Shown here: positions 17,206-26,448 of the stretch, in pieces
Position numbering within the stretch: position 1 is the stretch's first letter
Layout: each line of letters opens with the position of its first letter
Source of the DNA: RHLJ01 sp965222205
Lineage (GTDB): Bacteria; Bacteroidota; Rhodothermia; Balneolales; Balneolaceae
DNA: 64,000 nt
Reading direction: 5' to 3'
Assembly: GCA_965222205.1 (NCBI GenBank)
Contig: OZ244932.1
Coordinates: forward strand, 1,240,001-1,304,000
Program-made: the position numbers and the translations under genes
Notes under the pieces: generated by a model
The model's database searches: none
What the model was told of the DNA's origin: nothing
What the model saw: only the letters and a program-made list of their open reading frames with translations

Positions 17206-19620
17206 TTAGAATGAATGTCCGATTCCGAAGCTAAAATATAATTTCCTGTTATTAAACCAACCTTCCTGAAGGTCGTGAGCACGGAAGGCAAAATCAAAGC
17301 GAACTACTACATATTCCCAATCTAACCGGAGTCCCAAGCCTGACCCTACTGCAATCTGTTTATAAAAAGAATCGAATTTAAAACGGCCTCTTTCCAATTC
17401 TTCCTGCAAAGAGGCCTCAGTATTCGAGTTAATATTAGTAGTAGTTGCGGAGTTAAAGTTATTTCTTGGACCATACCAGATATTGCCTGCATCAACAAAC
17501 CATGCGGCGTGCCAGTTTGCTCCAATTAAATCTCTTAGAAAAATTTGACGGGCCTCGGTAAAGGCTGCGAGCTTAATTTCTCCTCCGTTGATAGTTACCT
17601 CGTCTGAAGCAATTTCTCCAGGACCTAGTTGGAAGGGTGCCCATCCTCTGATGTCGTTACTTCCGCCCGCAAAGAATCTACGATTTAGAGGGATTGCTTC
17701 ATTTTTTCCATATGGGTGAGCTATTCCTCCGAATAACCTCCATCCAAACACTGCACTATTAGAGATTGGGTAATACTTTCGGTAATCAGCTGTCAGTTTT
17801 ACATATCTACTGTATGTAAGTTCGTTGTTACTCAACCCAAAAAGAGGAGGGAGGGTACTTTCTAACGTATCGGGAGTAATTATGAATCGATCGAGTGCGT
17901 AAGGAATATTTCCACCCGCTGATATTGAGTACTCACTGAAATACCCATAATTACGTTTAATAAGATCTGTATTTTGACTTCTGAATGTATACCTGATTAC
18001 CGAAGAAATCTGGGGCTCAAAATCTTGTAATATTCGTATGTATTCTAAAGAGTTTTCTCCGAATTCAACTTTAAGAGAATCGTTAAAACGGTCGGTAGGA
18101 CTAGTATCAACAATGTCCAGTTCTATGAGATCAAAAAATGAAGAAAAACGATCATTATGCTGGACTTCATACTGATAATTAAACCGAACATCTGAATTTA
18201 TATCAAAAAGTAATTGATCTGATCGGCTGTAAGAAAGAGAATATCGGGTTAAAGCACTGGTGAAATACCTTGTATTATCAAGGAAAGAAAATGGGAAAGC
18301 TATTCGAGGTACTGAATATTCTCCTCTTAATTCATAACTTCTAAGCAGAGACGACTGAAGGGTATCGCCAGGTGCAATTTCTTCCAGTGTACTGGAGCTA
18401 ACATATTCGAAACTCGCATTGGCTCCTATACTTAATCGCTCTGCTTTTCCGAACACATTATTGTTAGAATAATCTATTCCAAAACCCGTACCAAAGCCGT
18501 AACGCTTCATTCCAAAAAGTTCGGTACTAATGCTGTGTTTTGTGATGGTTTCCAGATCAAAGTAAACGGGAATTTCTTCTTTAGTGAAATCAGGACGTAT
18601 TCCATTTTTATTCTGTCCGAATCTGCGGATATAAAGCATTCCAAGGTTTTGAAACTCCTTTACTGTTTGTAGATATAATTCCTCATTGTAAGTTTCTCCC
18701 GGAGTAAAAAGAATCTGATCACTCAAGAGCGAAAACTTGGTGTCGGTCTCTGGTTCTTTTGCCAGGAAAATTTTATTAGTGTCTGCCGTAAACGGTTCAC
18801 CGGAAAGAGTATCCAGTTGAGTGTAACTATCTGGAGGGATCCCGTCTGCTAGTTTTACTTCCAGATCTCCAAATTTATAAATTGATCCTGGCTCAATACT
18901 AAAAAGGACATCAAGCAATAAGGCATTCGCTGAGTCGAGTTTAACAAATGCAGTTACGGAATCCCGCTCAACAGAAGCATACCCGTTATTCTTCAGGAAG
19001 CTGAGAATCCGCAGTTGTTCATTTTTTAGTTCCTGGGAATTATACTGCCGATCCACACGAAAGGTGGAATCGTTTAATGCTCTTCGTGTAAGAGGGCTTT
19101 GAATAAGAAAACGTCTTTTTGTCTCGGGGTTTGGGAAATCGGGAAAACCAGTATAAGAGAGAGATTGTATGTTGGAGGGCTCTCCTTCATCGATAATAAA
19201 AGAAACTTCAATCTTGTCAGTTCGGAATTCGACTATAGTTGTGTCTACTTCAACATTCAGAAAACCAAGTGATTCATAATACAAGGCGATACGCTCCATA
19301 TCATTCACTACGATTTGGCGATCAAGGTAAGAAGGGTCTTCTCCAAATCGCCCATTACTAGCTCTCCATATAAAATACCAGGGTGTGAATCGGGGAATCC
19401 CTAGGAATTCACGATTTGTTCTGGTTCGTACCAGATTTTCGAGTGTTCGGTCTTTTACAAAATCATTGCCGGAAAAACGCACCCTTCTAACAACATCTTC
19501 AACATTTGTTGAGTCTGAATTTGATGCCTGAGCCCGTAATGGAGATATAGAGCCGAACTGTAGCAAAAGGATACATGCTACACAAAGTGCCAGCTTGTAA
19601 AAGGGAAGTAGGGTTTTCAA
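17206..19620 (-). CDS. Omp85 (BamA/TamA) family outer-membrane protein
   Basis: An 804-residue protein with a Sec signal peptide (residues 1-31, ending PLRAQA) and then POTRA-like repeats: VRRVRFSGNDFVKDRTLENLV (about 46-66), IEVSFIIDEGEPSNIQSLSYTG, and further copies to about 355. The C-terminal half (about 370-804) is a 16-strand type barrel; RRFFAGGSNDIRGWAP contains the conserved RGW of loop 6 and the chain ends in SFGIGHSF with terminal Phe. Such proteins insert or translocate outer-membrane or surface proteins. Similarity to TamA/TamL is closer than to the essential BamA, judged by eye only. It heads an operon with the cNMP protein and rlmD. Confidence 0.9.
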   Translation of the reverse strand: MKTLLPFYKLALCVACILLLQFGSISPLRAQASNSDSTNVEDVVRRVRFSGNDFVKDRTLENLVRTRTNREFLGIPRFTPWYFIWRASNGRFGEDPSYLDRQIVVNDMERIALYYESLGFLNVEVDTTIVEFRTDKIEVSFIIDEGEPSNIQSLSYTGFPDFPNPETKRRFLIQSPLTRRALNDSTFRVDRQYNSQELKNEQLRILSFLKNNGYASVERDSVTAFVKLDSANALLLDVLFSIEPGSIYKFGDLEVKLADGIPPDSYTQLDTLSGEPFTADTNKIFLAKEPETDTKFSLLSDQILFTPGETYNEELYLQTVKEFQNLGMLYIRRFGQNKNGIRPDFTKEEIPVYFDLETITKHSISTELFGMKRYGFGTGFGIDYSNNNVFGKAERLSIGANASFEYVSSSTLEEIAPGDTLQSSLLRSYELRGEYSVPRIAFPFSFLDNTRYFTSALTRYSLSYSRSDQLLFDINSDVRFNYQYEVQHNDRFSSFFDLIELDIVDTSPTDRFNDSLKVEFGENSLEYIRILQDFEPQISSVIRYTFRSQNTDLIKRNYGYFSEYSISAGGNIPYALDRFIITPDTLESTLPPLFGLSNNELTYSRYVKLTADYRKYYPISNSAVFGWRLFGGIAHPYGKNEAIPLNRRFFAGGSNDIRGWAPFQLGPGEIASDEVTINGGEIKLAAFTEARQIFLRDLIGANWHAAWFVDAGNIWYGPRNNFNSATTTNINSNTEASLQEELERGRFKFDSFYKQIAVGSGLGLRLDWEYVVVRFDFAFRAHDLQEGWFNNRKLYFSFGIGHSF

Positions 19621-19635
19621 GTAAAATTAAGAAAC

Positions 19636-19660
19636 AAAGACTGTGCATAGCACAGTCTTT
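19636..19660 (-). terminator. Hairpin terminator downstream of the DUF2795 gene
   Basis: A perfect 11-base inverted repeat, AAAGACTGTGC and GCACAGTCTTT, with a 3-base loop lies between the DUF2795 gene (ending 19689) and the start of the Omp85 gene (19620). A T-rich tail follows on the minus strand. It probably ends the small upstream transcript and separates it from the Omp85 operon. Confidence 0.72.
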
Positions 19661-19688
19661 TGGTTCATTCTAAAATGTTAAGTCGTAG

Positions 19689-19943
19689 CTATACGTCGTC
19701 GTAGTCGAAGCCTTCATCATCCTCGTTATGAAAAAAGTCTTCTTTCCGGATATAATCAGGCCAAATATCTTCCATACTCTCGTAAACAGTGTTTTCACCT
19801 TCATCAATCTCTTCTAACTCTTCGAGATTTACAATTATCTGAGTGGGCAAACCATTTCGTTCTGCCCATTCGATTAACTCGTCTCTATTAGCCGGAAAAG
19901 GAGCTTCGTCCAACGCAGCAGCTAATTCAACTGTCCAAATCAT
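19689..19943 (-). CDS. DUF2795 domain protein
   Basis: A small 84-residue acidic protein. Residues 4-45 (WTVELAAALDEAPFPANRDE through NLEELEE) match the short DUF2795 fold: a helix, a Phe-Pro turn, a helix ending in ARRNG-like WAERNGLP, and a final amphipathic helix. The tail (46-84) is strongly acidic and ends GFDYDDV. No function is established for the family. It is divergent from tatA and followed by its own terminator. Real-gene status is supported by the domain match and by the clear frame. Confidence 0.8.
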   Translation of the reverse strand: MIWTVELAAALDEAPFPANRDELIEWAERNGLPTQIIVNLEELEEIDEGENTVYESMEDIWPDYIRKEDFFHNEDDEGFDYDDV

Positions 19944-20108
19944 AGTTTTACCTTTGGTTTAAATTTTTTGTCTAATATATCTGGTACATTAAACATGTGA
20001 GCCTGATAAAATTCAAGTATTCATTAAATTTTTTTTGAGCTCAAATCGTGCCGAAAATATTGTTATCTTAGCACAAATACATCAACTAAATCCATACAGG
20101 ATTATTTT

Positions 20109-20324
20109 ATGTTTAATGGAATAGGAACAACCGAAATTATCATCATCGCGATCTTTGTTCTCGTATTTTTCGGAGCAAAGAGAATTCCCGAATTAGCCAA
20201 AGGATTAGGGCAGGGAATAAAAGAATTCAGACAAGCCTCAAAAGACATCAAAAAGGAAATCGAAGAGAGTTCCAAAGACATTGATGACGCTGTAAATCAC
20301 GAAGAAAACAAAACTTCAAAGTAA
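20109..20324 (+). CDS. tatA: Sec-independent translocase TatA/TatE
   Basis: A 71-residue TatA-type subunit of the twin-arginine translocase. An N-terminal membrane helix (EIIIIAIFVLVFF, about 9-21) is followed by the hinge and amphipathic helix FGAKRIPELAKGLGQGIKEF (about 22-41) and a charged tail. TatA oligomers form the passage for folded proteins across the inner membrane. tatC is not in the window. The gene is 11 bases upstream of gatA, so the two are probably cotranscribed, which is a matter of arrangement rather than function. Confidence 0.93.
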   Translation: MFNGIGTTEIIIIAIFVLVFFGAKRIPELAKGLGQGIKEFRQASKDIKKEIEESSKDIDDAVNHEENKTSK

Positions 20325-20335
20325 TAGAGGGCGGT

Positions 20336-21868
20336 TTGACCATACAAACGATTGCTGAAGCCAGAGAAAAGGTACTGGCTGGAGACGTTACATTAAGGGA
20401 ACTGGTAGAAGGATATAAATCCCAAATTGAAGCAAGAAATGAAGAGGTAAATGCCTACGTATATCTCGATTTTGACTCTGCTTTTGAGCAAGCTGATACT
20501 ATCCAGAAAAAGGTAGAAAATGGCGAAGCGGGTGCATTGGTTGGAGCAATCATGGGTATCAAAGATGTGATTTGTGAGCGTGGAAAGCCTCTGACTTGTG
20601 CGTCAAACATCTTAGATGACTTCGAAAGTGTGTATGATGCAACAGTTATAGAACGGCTCCATGCCGAAGATGCTATTCTGATTGGTCGCCTTAATATGGA
20701 TGAATTCGCAATGGGTTCAACCAATGAATATAGTCGCTACGGTGCAGCGAAGAATCCACATGATATAACCAAGGTGACAGGAGGGTCTTCCGGTGGAAGT
20801 GCAGCGGCTGTGGCAGCCGGAATGGCAAATGCTACACTGGGATCAGATACGGGGGGCTCAATAAGGCAGCCTGCGTCTTATTGTGGAGTGGTTGGATTAA
20901 AGCCTACTTATGGGCGCGTTTCCCGTTATGGTTTAGTAGCGTTTGCGTCATCCTTTGATTCTATTGGCCCATTCGGCAACTCTGTGGAAGATGTTGCTAG
21001 CGTTCTGCAAGCCATTGCCGGTTTCGATGAGAAGGACAATACCTGTGTCTCCGTTGAGAAAGACGATTATGTTGATGCGGTTCAAAATCCGCAAAAGAAT
21101 ATCAGAATAGGTGTTCCGGAAGCTCTTTTTGGTGAAGGGCTGGACACTGAAATCAATTCCGGCATCAAAGAGATTTTAAGTAAGTTGGAATCAGATGGGG
21201 CAGAGTTGGTTCCGATTGAGCTTCCTCATTCAAAATATGCGCTTGCTACTTACTACATTTTGGCAACAGCAGAAGCTTCAAGTAATCTTGCTCGTTTTGA
21301 TGGGATCAGGTATGGACATCGGGCTGATAAAGACCAAATGCTTGATGAATTGAAAGCGGAAGAAGAAGCGCTAAAACAGGCTGTAAAGAGCGCTGAGGCA
21401 GATGATTTACTTATTCTTCAGCAGGAACTGAATCGGCTAGACGCTCCGCTTACAAGATTGTACAAGAAATCCCGTACCGAAGGCTTTGGAGTAGAAGTGA
21501 AGCGACGCATTATGCTGGGAACGTACGTACTTAGTGCAGGCTATTACGACGCTTATTATGGCAAAGCTCAGCGTGTTCGGAGATTGATCAAAGATGATTT
21601 TACCAAAGCATTTCAAAATGTGGATGTAATTGTAACTCCAACCGCACCTACAACAGCTTTTGGATTAGGAGAAAAGCAGGATGATCCGGTACAGATGTAT
21701 CTGAATGACATCTATACTATTTCTGCAAATCTTGCTGGAATTTGTGGTATCAGTCTACCTGCGGGTACTCATTCAAACGGACTCCCTTACGGAGTCCAGT
21801 TTATGGCTAATTCTTTTCAGGAAATCAAACTATTGAATGCAGCACGATTAGTGGAACTGCTTGGTTAA
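20336..21868 (+). CDS. gatA: Asp-tRNA(Asn)/Glu-tRNA(Gln) amidotransferase subunit A
   Basis: GatA releases ammonia from glutamine for conversion of Glu-tRNA(Gln) or Asp-tRNA(Asn). The amidase catalytic triad is complete: Lys76 in MGIKDVI, cis-Ser151 in TGGSSGGSAAA, and nucleophile Ser175 in GSDTGGSIRQPA. At 510 residues the length is slightly above normal, from an insert around 340-375 rich in Glu and Ala. The start is a TTG at 20336 with GAGG at 20327-20330 five bases upstream; no in-frame ATG lies nearby. gatB and gatC are elsewhere. It follows tatA by 11 bases. Confidence 0.95.
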   Translation: MTIQTIAEAREKVLAGDVTLRELVEGYKSQIEARNEEVNAYVYLDFDSAFEQADTIQKKVENGEAGALVGAIMGIKDVICERGKPLTCASNILDDFESVYDATVIERLHAEDAILIGRLNMDEFAMGSTNEYSRYGAAKNPHDITKVTGGSSGGSAAAVAAGMANATLGSDTGGSIRQPASYCGVVGLKPTYGRVSRYGLVAFASSFDSIGPFGNSVEDVASVLQAIAGFDEKDNTCVSVEKDDYVDAVQNPQKNIRIGVPEALFGEGLDTEINSGIKEILSKLESDGAELVPIELPHSKYALATYYILATAEASSNLARFDGIRYGHRADKDQMLDELKAEEEALKQAVKSAEADDLLILQQELNRLDAPLTRLYKKSRTEGFGVEVKRRIMLGTYVLSAGYYDAYYGKAQRVRRLIKDDFTKAFQNVDVIVTPTAPTTAFGLGEKQDDPVQMYLNDIYTISANLAGICGISLPAGTHSNGLPYGVQFMANSFQEIKLLNAARLVELLG

Positions 21869-21913
21869 TTTGCTATAATAAAGGGTTCTAGTCACAACCA
21901 AAACTACTTCATC

Positions 21914-22678
21914 ATGAATCGCCTGAAAGGGAAAACGGTACTTATTACGGGAGCTACCTCCGGTATTGGAAAGTCCGCAGCTGAATTGTTTGCTGAACAA
22001 GGCTGCAATTTAACTTTGACAGGAAGAAGAAAAGAACGCCTGGAAGATTTCAGTAAATACCTGATCTCGACCTATAAGGTGGTTGTAGCTTTTGAAGTTT
22101 TTGATGTCCGTGAGCTAGATGCATGTAAAGAATTTGTAGATCACCTGGCCTTGGATGTAGATATCCTCGTTAATAACGCGGGATTAGCTGTTGGAGTAGA
22201 CCCTGTTCAGTCTGGCGATTTTGACGATTGGGATACGATGATTGATACCAATGTAAAAGGATTGTTGGCGATGACCAGGCTGATTACTCCTAAAATGATC
22301 GAGCGCAATTCGGGGCATGTAATAAATATCGGGTCCATCGCAGGACATGAAGCCTATCCCCGAGGAGTAGTTTACAGTGCGACCAAACATGCTGTAAAAG
22401 CGATTACGGAAGCTACCAAGAAAGATCTTCATGGAACCAAAGTTCGGGTAAGCATGGTATCCCCTGGATTGGTGGAGACAGAGTTTAGTAATGTTCGTTT
22501 TAAAGGCGATGATGAACGAGCCGATTCAGTTTATAAGGGAATGGAAGCTCTTACTGCACAAGATATTGCGGAGATCATCGTATTTATTGCTAACCGTCCT
22601 GATCATGTAAATATTCTGGATTCTATTGTGATGCCGGTCTATCAATCTTCAGCGCAAATGGTACATCGGGATGAATAA
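21914..22678 (+). CDS. Short-chain dehydrogenase/reductase
   Basis: A 254-residue classical SDR with a Rossmann fold: the cofactor motif TGATSGIGKSAAELF (about 11-25), NNAG (about 87-90), catalytic Ser in NIGSIAGHEAYP, and YSATKH (Tyr and Lys of the catalytic dyad). It is closest to the YdfG-type 3-hydroxy acid / serine dehydrogenase group by motif pattern, which would use NADP+. The true substrate is unknown. Its stop overlaps the next start by 8 bases, so it is translationally tied to the M28 lipoprotein and prmA. Confidence 0.9.
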   Translation: MNRLKGKTVLITGATSGIGKSAAELFAEQGCNLTLTGRRKERLEDFSKYLISTYKVVVAFEVFDVRELDACKEFVDHLALDVDILVNNAGLAVGVDPVQSGDFDDWDTMIDTNVKGLLAMTRLITPKMIERNSGHVINIGSIAGHEAYPRGVVYSATKHAVKAITEATKKDLHGTKVRVSMVSPGLVETEFSNVRFKGDDERADSVYKGMEALTAQDIAEIIVFIANRPDHVNILDSIVMPVYQSSAQMVHRDE

Positions 22679-23642
22679 AATCTCTTACTTAATAGTGCTT
22701 TTTATTTTTGTTTCCTCCTGTGCTCCGGAAGATGATAACGGACTCCAATTTTCTCCAAAAGGGAGAACCGTTCCCACTTTCTCAGCAGATTCTGCCTATG
22801 CATTTATTCAGAAACAGGTCGATTTTGGCCCTCGAGTGCCCAACACTTACGGACATGTTGAAACACGAAAGTATCTCGAGAATAAACTGCGAAGTTATGC
22901 CGGTGCTACCAGTGTTTTTTCTCAGGAGTTTACTTCTATGAGCTATTCTGGTGATCCATTGAATATGGCTAATATCATTGCTGCCTTTAACCCTACCGCA
23001 GCAGATCGGATTATGTTGTGCGCACATTGGGATACACGTCCGCGGGCAGATGAAGACACCGTTAGGACTGCTGATTACATTCCCGGAGCTGATGACGGTG
23101 GAAGTGGAGTAGGAGTTCTCTTAGAGCTGGCAAGAGTTTTTGCTGATAATCCGCCACCACTAGGTGTGGATATTGTGTTGTTTGATGGAGAGGATTACGG
23201 GACTCAGGGTGATTTGGATAATTACTTTTTGGGATCAAGGTTCTGGTCAAAAAATCCTCCGGTACCGGGATATTCTCCGCGATTCGGTATTCTTCTGGAT
23301 ATGGTGGGAGCTGAAAATGCACAATTCCCAAAAGAAAGCTACTCAATGACTTACGCACCTAACCTTGTAAATGAGTTATGGGAAATAGCCGGGGATAAAG
23401 GATATCAGAATTATTTTTTAAATGAACGAGGAGTAGCAATTCAGGATGATCACAAAATTGTAAGTGAAAACACTGATATCCCCGTTATTGATATCATCCA
23501 TCATTATAATTCACCAGAGGGGGGAAACAGCGTATTCCCTGATCACTGGCACACTCATCAGGATGATATGCGAATTATTGGAAAAGTAACCTTACAAGCT
23601 GTGGGCGATGTATTACTTGAACTTATTTACAATCGCATCTGA
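22671..23642 (+). CDS. M28 family lipoprotein, glutaminyl-cyclase-like
   Basis: The 323-residue protein has a lipoprotein signal ending VSSC (Cys17) and a M28 zinc-hydrolase fold. Metal-site motifs in order: CAHWDTRPRADE, GADDGGSGVG, DGEDYG, and near the C-terminus FPDHWHTHQDD. The WHTxxDD form is typical of glutaminyl-peptide cyclotransferases, which make N-terminal pyroglutamate on exported proteins, so that is the favoured function; an aminopeptidase is the alternative. It is membrane-anchored, facing the periplasm. Its start overlaps the SDR stop by 8 bases and its TGA shares one base with the prmA ATG. Confidence 0.86.
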   Translation: MNKISYLIVLFIFVSSCAPEDDNGLQFSPKGRTVPTFSADSAYAFIQKQVDFGPRVPNTYGHVETRKYLENKLRSYAGATSVFSQEFTSMSYSGDPLNMANIIAAFNPTAADRIMLCAHWDTRPRADEDTVRTADYIPGADDGGSGVGVLLELARVFADNPPPLGVDIVLFDGEDYGTQGDLDNYFLGSRFWSKNPPVPGYSPRFGILLDMVGAENAQFPKESYSMTYAPNLVNELWEIAGDKGYQNYFLNERGVAIQDDHKIVSENTDIPVIDIIHHYNSPEGGNSVFPDHWHTHQDDMRIIGKVTLQAVGDVLLELIYNRI

Positions 23643-24472
23643 TGGATTATATCCGCTTATTTATATCCCTAAAAGACGATTTCCATGAGCTGCTTATCGC
23701 GGAATTATTTGACATGGACTTCGAAGGTTTCGAAGAAGAAGATGACGTGCTAATTGCTTCCATCCCGGCAAACCGTTTTGATGACTTAAAACGGGAAGAA
23801 ATTGAGCGAATACTGCTTAATTTTGAGGATGCTTCGGTTTTGAATGAAGAGGTGGTATCACCCCAAAACTGGAACGAAACATGGGAGCAATCCATAAAGC
23901 CGCAGAAAATCGGGAAATTTTATGTCCGACCGACCTGGGCCACTGAGAATGATGATCCGGACAGCATTGAGCTTCTTATTGATCCTAAAATGGCATTCGG
24001 AACAGGTTATCATGCAACCACAAGGCTGATTTTGGAATGGATACCTGAGATTATTTCAGAGGGGGATTCCGTGTTAGATGCCGGAACCGGAACTGGAATT
24101 TTAGGAATTGCCGCATTAAAAGTAGGCGCATCTTCTGCTTTTGGTTTTGATATAGATGAGTGGAGCAAGGATAACGCGGAAGAGAATATGGAACTGAATC
24201 AGATTTCAGATTTCGAAGTAGAATTAGGTTCTACCGAAGTAATTCCCGAGGGAGAAAAGTATGATGTAATTCTTGCGAATATCAATCGAAATGCACTCAT
24301 TTACCTTATTCCCGAGTTGCTGGTTTTTTTAAAGCCGGAAGGTAACCTGCTTTTGTCCGGTTTGTTAGAAGAGGATGAAGAGATCATGCTTTCTCAAGAA
24401 AGTTTAAAAGGATTAACGCATATTGAAACACGCCAGCAACAGGAATGGATCGCTATCTTATTTAACTCATGA
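23642..24472 (+). CDS. prmA: Ribosomal protein L11 methyltransferase
   Basis: PrmA trimethylates ribosomal protein L11. The 276-residue protein has an acidic N-terminal substrate-recognition domain (about 1-95) and a class I methyltransferase core: MAFGTGYHATTRL (about 119-131), VLDAGTGTGILGIAALKVGA for SAM binding, and VILANINRNAL containing the N-[IV]-N type motif of the family. The sequence is complete and the length normal. It starts within the stop codon of the M28 gene and overlaps the next gene by ATGA, so translation is coupled. Confidence 0.93.
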   Translation: MDYIRLFISLKDDFHELLIAELFDMDFEGFEEEDDVLIASIPANRFDDLKREEIERILLNFEDASVLNEEVVSPQNWNETWEQSIKPQKIGKFYVRPTWATENDDPDSIELLIDPKMAFGTGYHATTRLILEWIPEIISEGDSVLDAGTGTGILGIAALKVGASSAFGFDIDEWSKDNAEENMELNQISDFEVELGSTEVIPEGEKYDVILANINRNALIYLIPELLVFLKPEGNLLLSGLLEEDEEIMLSQESLKGLTHIETRQQQEWIAILFNS

Positions 24473-25389
24473 AAGCTGCTATCGACATAGGAACGAACAC
24501 AGTATTGCTTCTGGTAGCAGAAGTTAATGACAGAGATATTCAGGTTATCCATGAAGAGCAAAGAATCCCCAGATTGGGAAAAGGAGTGGATAACACCAAG
24601 CTGTTGCACAAAAATAGTGTAGAAAGAGTTCTTCAGAGTCTGAGAGAATTTAAAGAAATTATTGAGTCTGAGTACCCCAAAGTGGATGAAGTAATAGTTA
24701 CAGCCACAAGTGCAGTTCGTGATGCTGAAAACCGTGACAGCTTCATCAAAAAAGTGAAAGAAGAGACGGGTTTCGATATTCGGCTATTGAGTGGAGATGA
24801 AGAAGCGCAATATACCTTTCAGGGAGCACTCTCAGTGTTGGCTTTAGAAGCTAAACATAGTGCCTTTGTGTTAGATATTGGAGGGGGAAGCACAGAGCTT
24901 GCATTAGGCAGTTCTAAAGGACTCGAACAATACCATTCTTTTGATATGGGCTCAGTGAGGTTTAAAGAGCGGTTCCTGTTGCATAATCCCCCATATCAGG
25001 AAGAGATTTTTGAATGCAATGATGAGATAAGATATCTGCTCGGTAAACAGAAATTCAAGCCTCCGAAGAACGTCACTGCTATCGGGGTAGCAGGAACAGC
25101 TACTTCACTTGCGGCTATCGACCTTCAGCTGGATGAATATGAAAATAGTCGGCTAAACGGGCATATTATTGATCGTGAAAAGTTATCGAAGAGTATCGAG
25201 ATCTTTAGTCTGCATACCTATGATCAACTGCTGGAATTAAGTCCAAAGCTTTTGAAAGGGAGGGAGGATATCTTTTTAACGGGACTTTTAATTCTAGAAG
25301 GATTCATGAAATTTTACGATATCCCGGAGATAAAAGTGTCTACCGGCGGGATCAGGCATGGTGCCATACTAATAGCCGAAAAAGATTGA
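24469..25389 (+). CDS. Ppx/GppA family exopolyphosphatase-like phosphatase
   Basis: A 306-residue short-form Ppx/GppA protein of the ASKHA ATPase fold. The phosphate-1 motif AAIDIGTNTVLLLVAEV is at the N-terminus; the second phosphate loop is VLDIGGGSTELALG (about 138-151), and GVAGTATSLAA is the adenosine-type motif. Family members remove terminal phosphate from polyphosphate or pppGpp. It lacks the C-terminal HD-like domain of long Ppx enzymes. The start overlaps prmA by four bases. Which substrate it uses cannot be read from sequence. Confidence 0.92.
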   Translation: MKAAIDIGTNTVLLLVAEVNDRDIQVIHEEQRIPRLGKGVDNTKLLHKNSVERVLQSLREFKEIIESEYPKVDEVIVTATSAVRDAENRDSFIKKVKEETGFDIRLLSGDEEAQYTFQGALSVLALEAKHSAFVLDIGGGSTELALGSSKGLEQYHSFDMGSVRFKERFLLHNPPYQEEIFECNDEIRYLLGKQKFKPPKNVTAIGVAGTATSLAAIDLQLDEYENSRLNGHIIDREKLSKSIEIFSLHTYDQLLELSPKLLKGREDIFLTGLLILEGFMKFYDIPEIKVSTGGIRHGAILIAEKD

Positions 25390-25449
25390 AATTAAGAATT
25401 TTCATTTACAGTAAGCTTTGTATTTTAAGCCACAAATTTTTGATTGTTA

Positions 25450-26082
25450 ATGGCAGATAGTAGTAACAACGTAACAAATACATCACCACGCGAGAATGCC
25501 TCTGCGAGCAGCATTGAAGACGACAAGTTCGTTGCCGATGCCCTTGCCGGGAGTGAGGATTCCTATAAAAAACTGGTAGATAAGTACGACCGACCGATTT
25601 ACTTCCACATCCGAAAAATGATTAAAGAGACCGAGATGGTGGAAGATCTTGTTCAGGAAGTTTTTATTAAAGCTTTCAAGAATCTGCAGACCTACAGTAA
25701 TGAGTACGCTTTCTCAACCTGGTTGTATCGCATTGCTACCAATCACACCATTGATTATCTCCGGAAAAAGAAACTGCAAACGTTCTCTATTAATGATCCC
25801 ATTAAAACCAAGGATGGGGAGATGGAGGTTCAGTTACCAGATGAAAGCTTTTCTACAGATGAGCCTATCATCAAAAAAGAGAGAAAGGCTATAGTACAGG
25901 ATGCCATTGCCAATCTTCCTGAAAAGTATAAAGCAGTAATTCAGCTGCGCCACATGGAAGAACTCAGCTACGATGAAATAGCCGATGAACTCGATCTACC
26001 GCTCGGCACGGTAAAAGCCCACATCTTCCGCGCCCGCGAGCTTCTCTACAAAGCCCTGATTGATAAGAAGGAGAGGTTTTAG
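25450..26082 (+). CDS. ECF-type RNA polymerase sigma factor
   Basis: A 210-residue sigma-70 family factor of the extracytoplasmic-function group. The start is the ATG at 25450; an in-frame TTG six bases upstream is less likely. Region 2 covers about 33-103 (KLVDKYDRPIYFHIRKMI, DLVQEVFIKAFKNL, FSTWLYRIATNHTIDYLRK), and region 4 about 147-203 (LPEKYKAVIQLRHMEELSYD, then GTVKAHIFRARELL). The N-terminal 30 residues are polar and unstructured. No anti-sigma gene follows; the downstream 366 bases carry no gene. Its regulon is unknown. Confidence 0.93.
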   Translation: MADSSNNVTNTSPRENASASSIEDDKFVADALAGSEDSYKKLVDKYDRPIYFHIRKMIKETEMVEDLVQEVFIKAFKNLQTYSNEYAFSTWLYRIATNHTIDYLRKKKLQTFSINDPIKTKDGEMEVQLPDESFSTDEPIIKKERKAIVQDAIANLPEKYKAVIQLRHMEELSYDEIADELDLPLGTVKAHIFRARELLYKALIDKKERF

Positions 26083-26448
26083 AAGAATAGTTTAGAGTAT
26101 AGAGGGGTGAGTTGTGAGGAACTTCTTTGCGGTCATTCCCGCGAAGGCTAAGCCAAGGGCATCCCTTTGGGAGAATCCGGAGAGTTATTTAATGCTTAAA
26201 CTACCTTAAGGTTATCATGCTTGTAGAAGGCATTCCTTTGGAAGTTTAAGTATCTGTAAAGAGCAAGAACGTTACTTTAACTCCGATAAGATCGAAGTAT
26301 CAGGCAGAACTGATCCCGGATCTTCCGAAGGAATGCCTTCGGAAAAGTCTGGGATGACAACTTGTGGAAACGTAGGATGTCAACTAATACTAAGAGATAT
26401 TCTTACTCACAATCTCCATGCTCCGGAAAAAACCTTACTCTTTGTTAT
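26083..26448. repeat. Gene-free gap with palindromic repeat unit
   Basis: This 366-base gap between the sigma factor and the convergent hydrolase holds no credible gene. It contains phrases built from the same few words (CATTCC, GAAGG, GGGAAT-like). The clearest structure is 26312-26355: a perfect 9-base stem TTCCGAAGG / CCTTCGGAA with loop AATG (26323-26344), extended by ATCCCGGA / TCTGGGAT arms. It looks like a degraded dispersed palindromic element, and it may act as a terminator for either convergent gene. Confidence 0.6.
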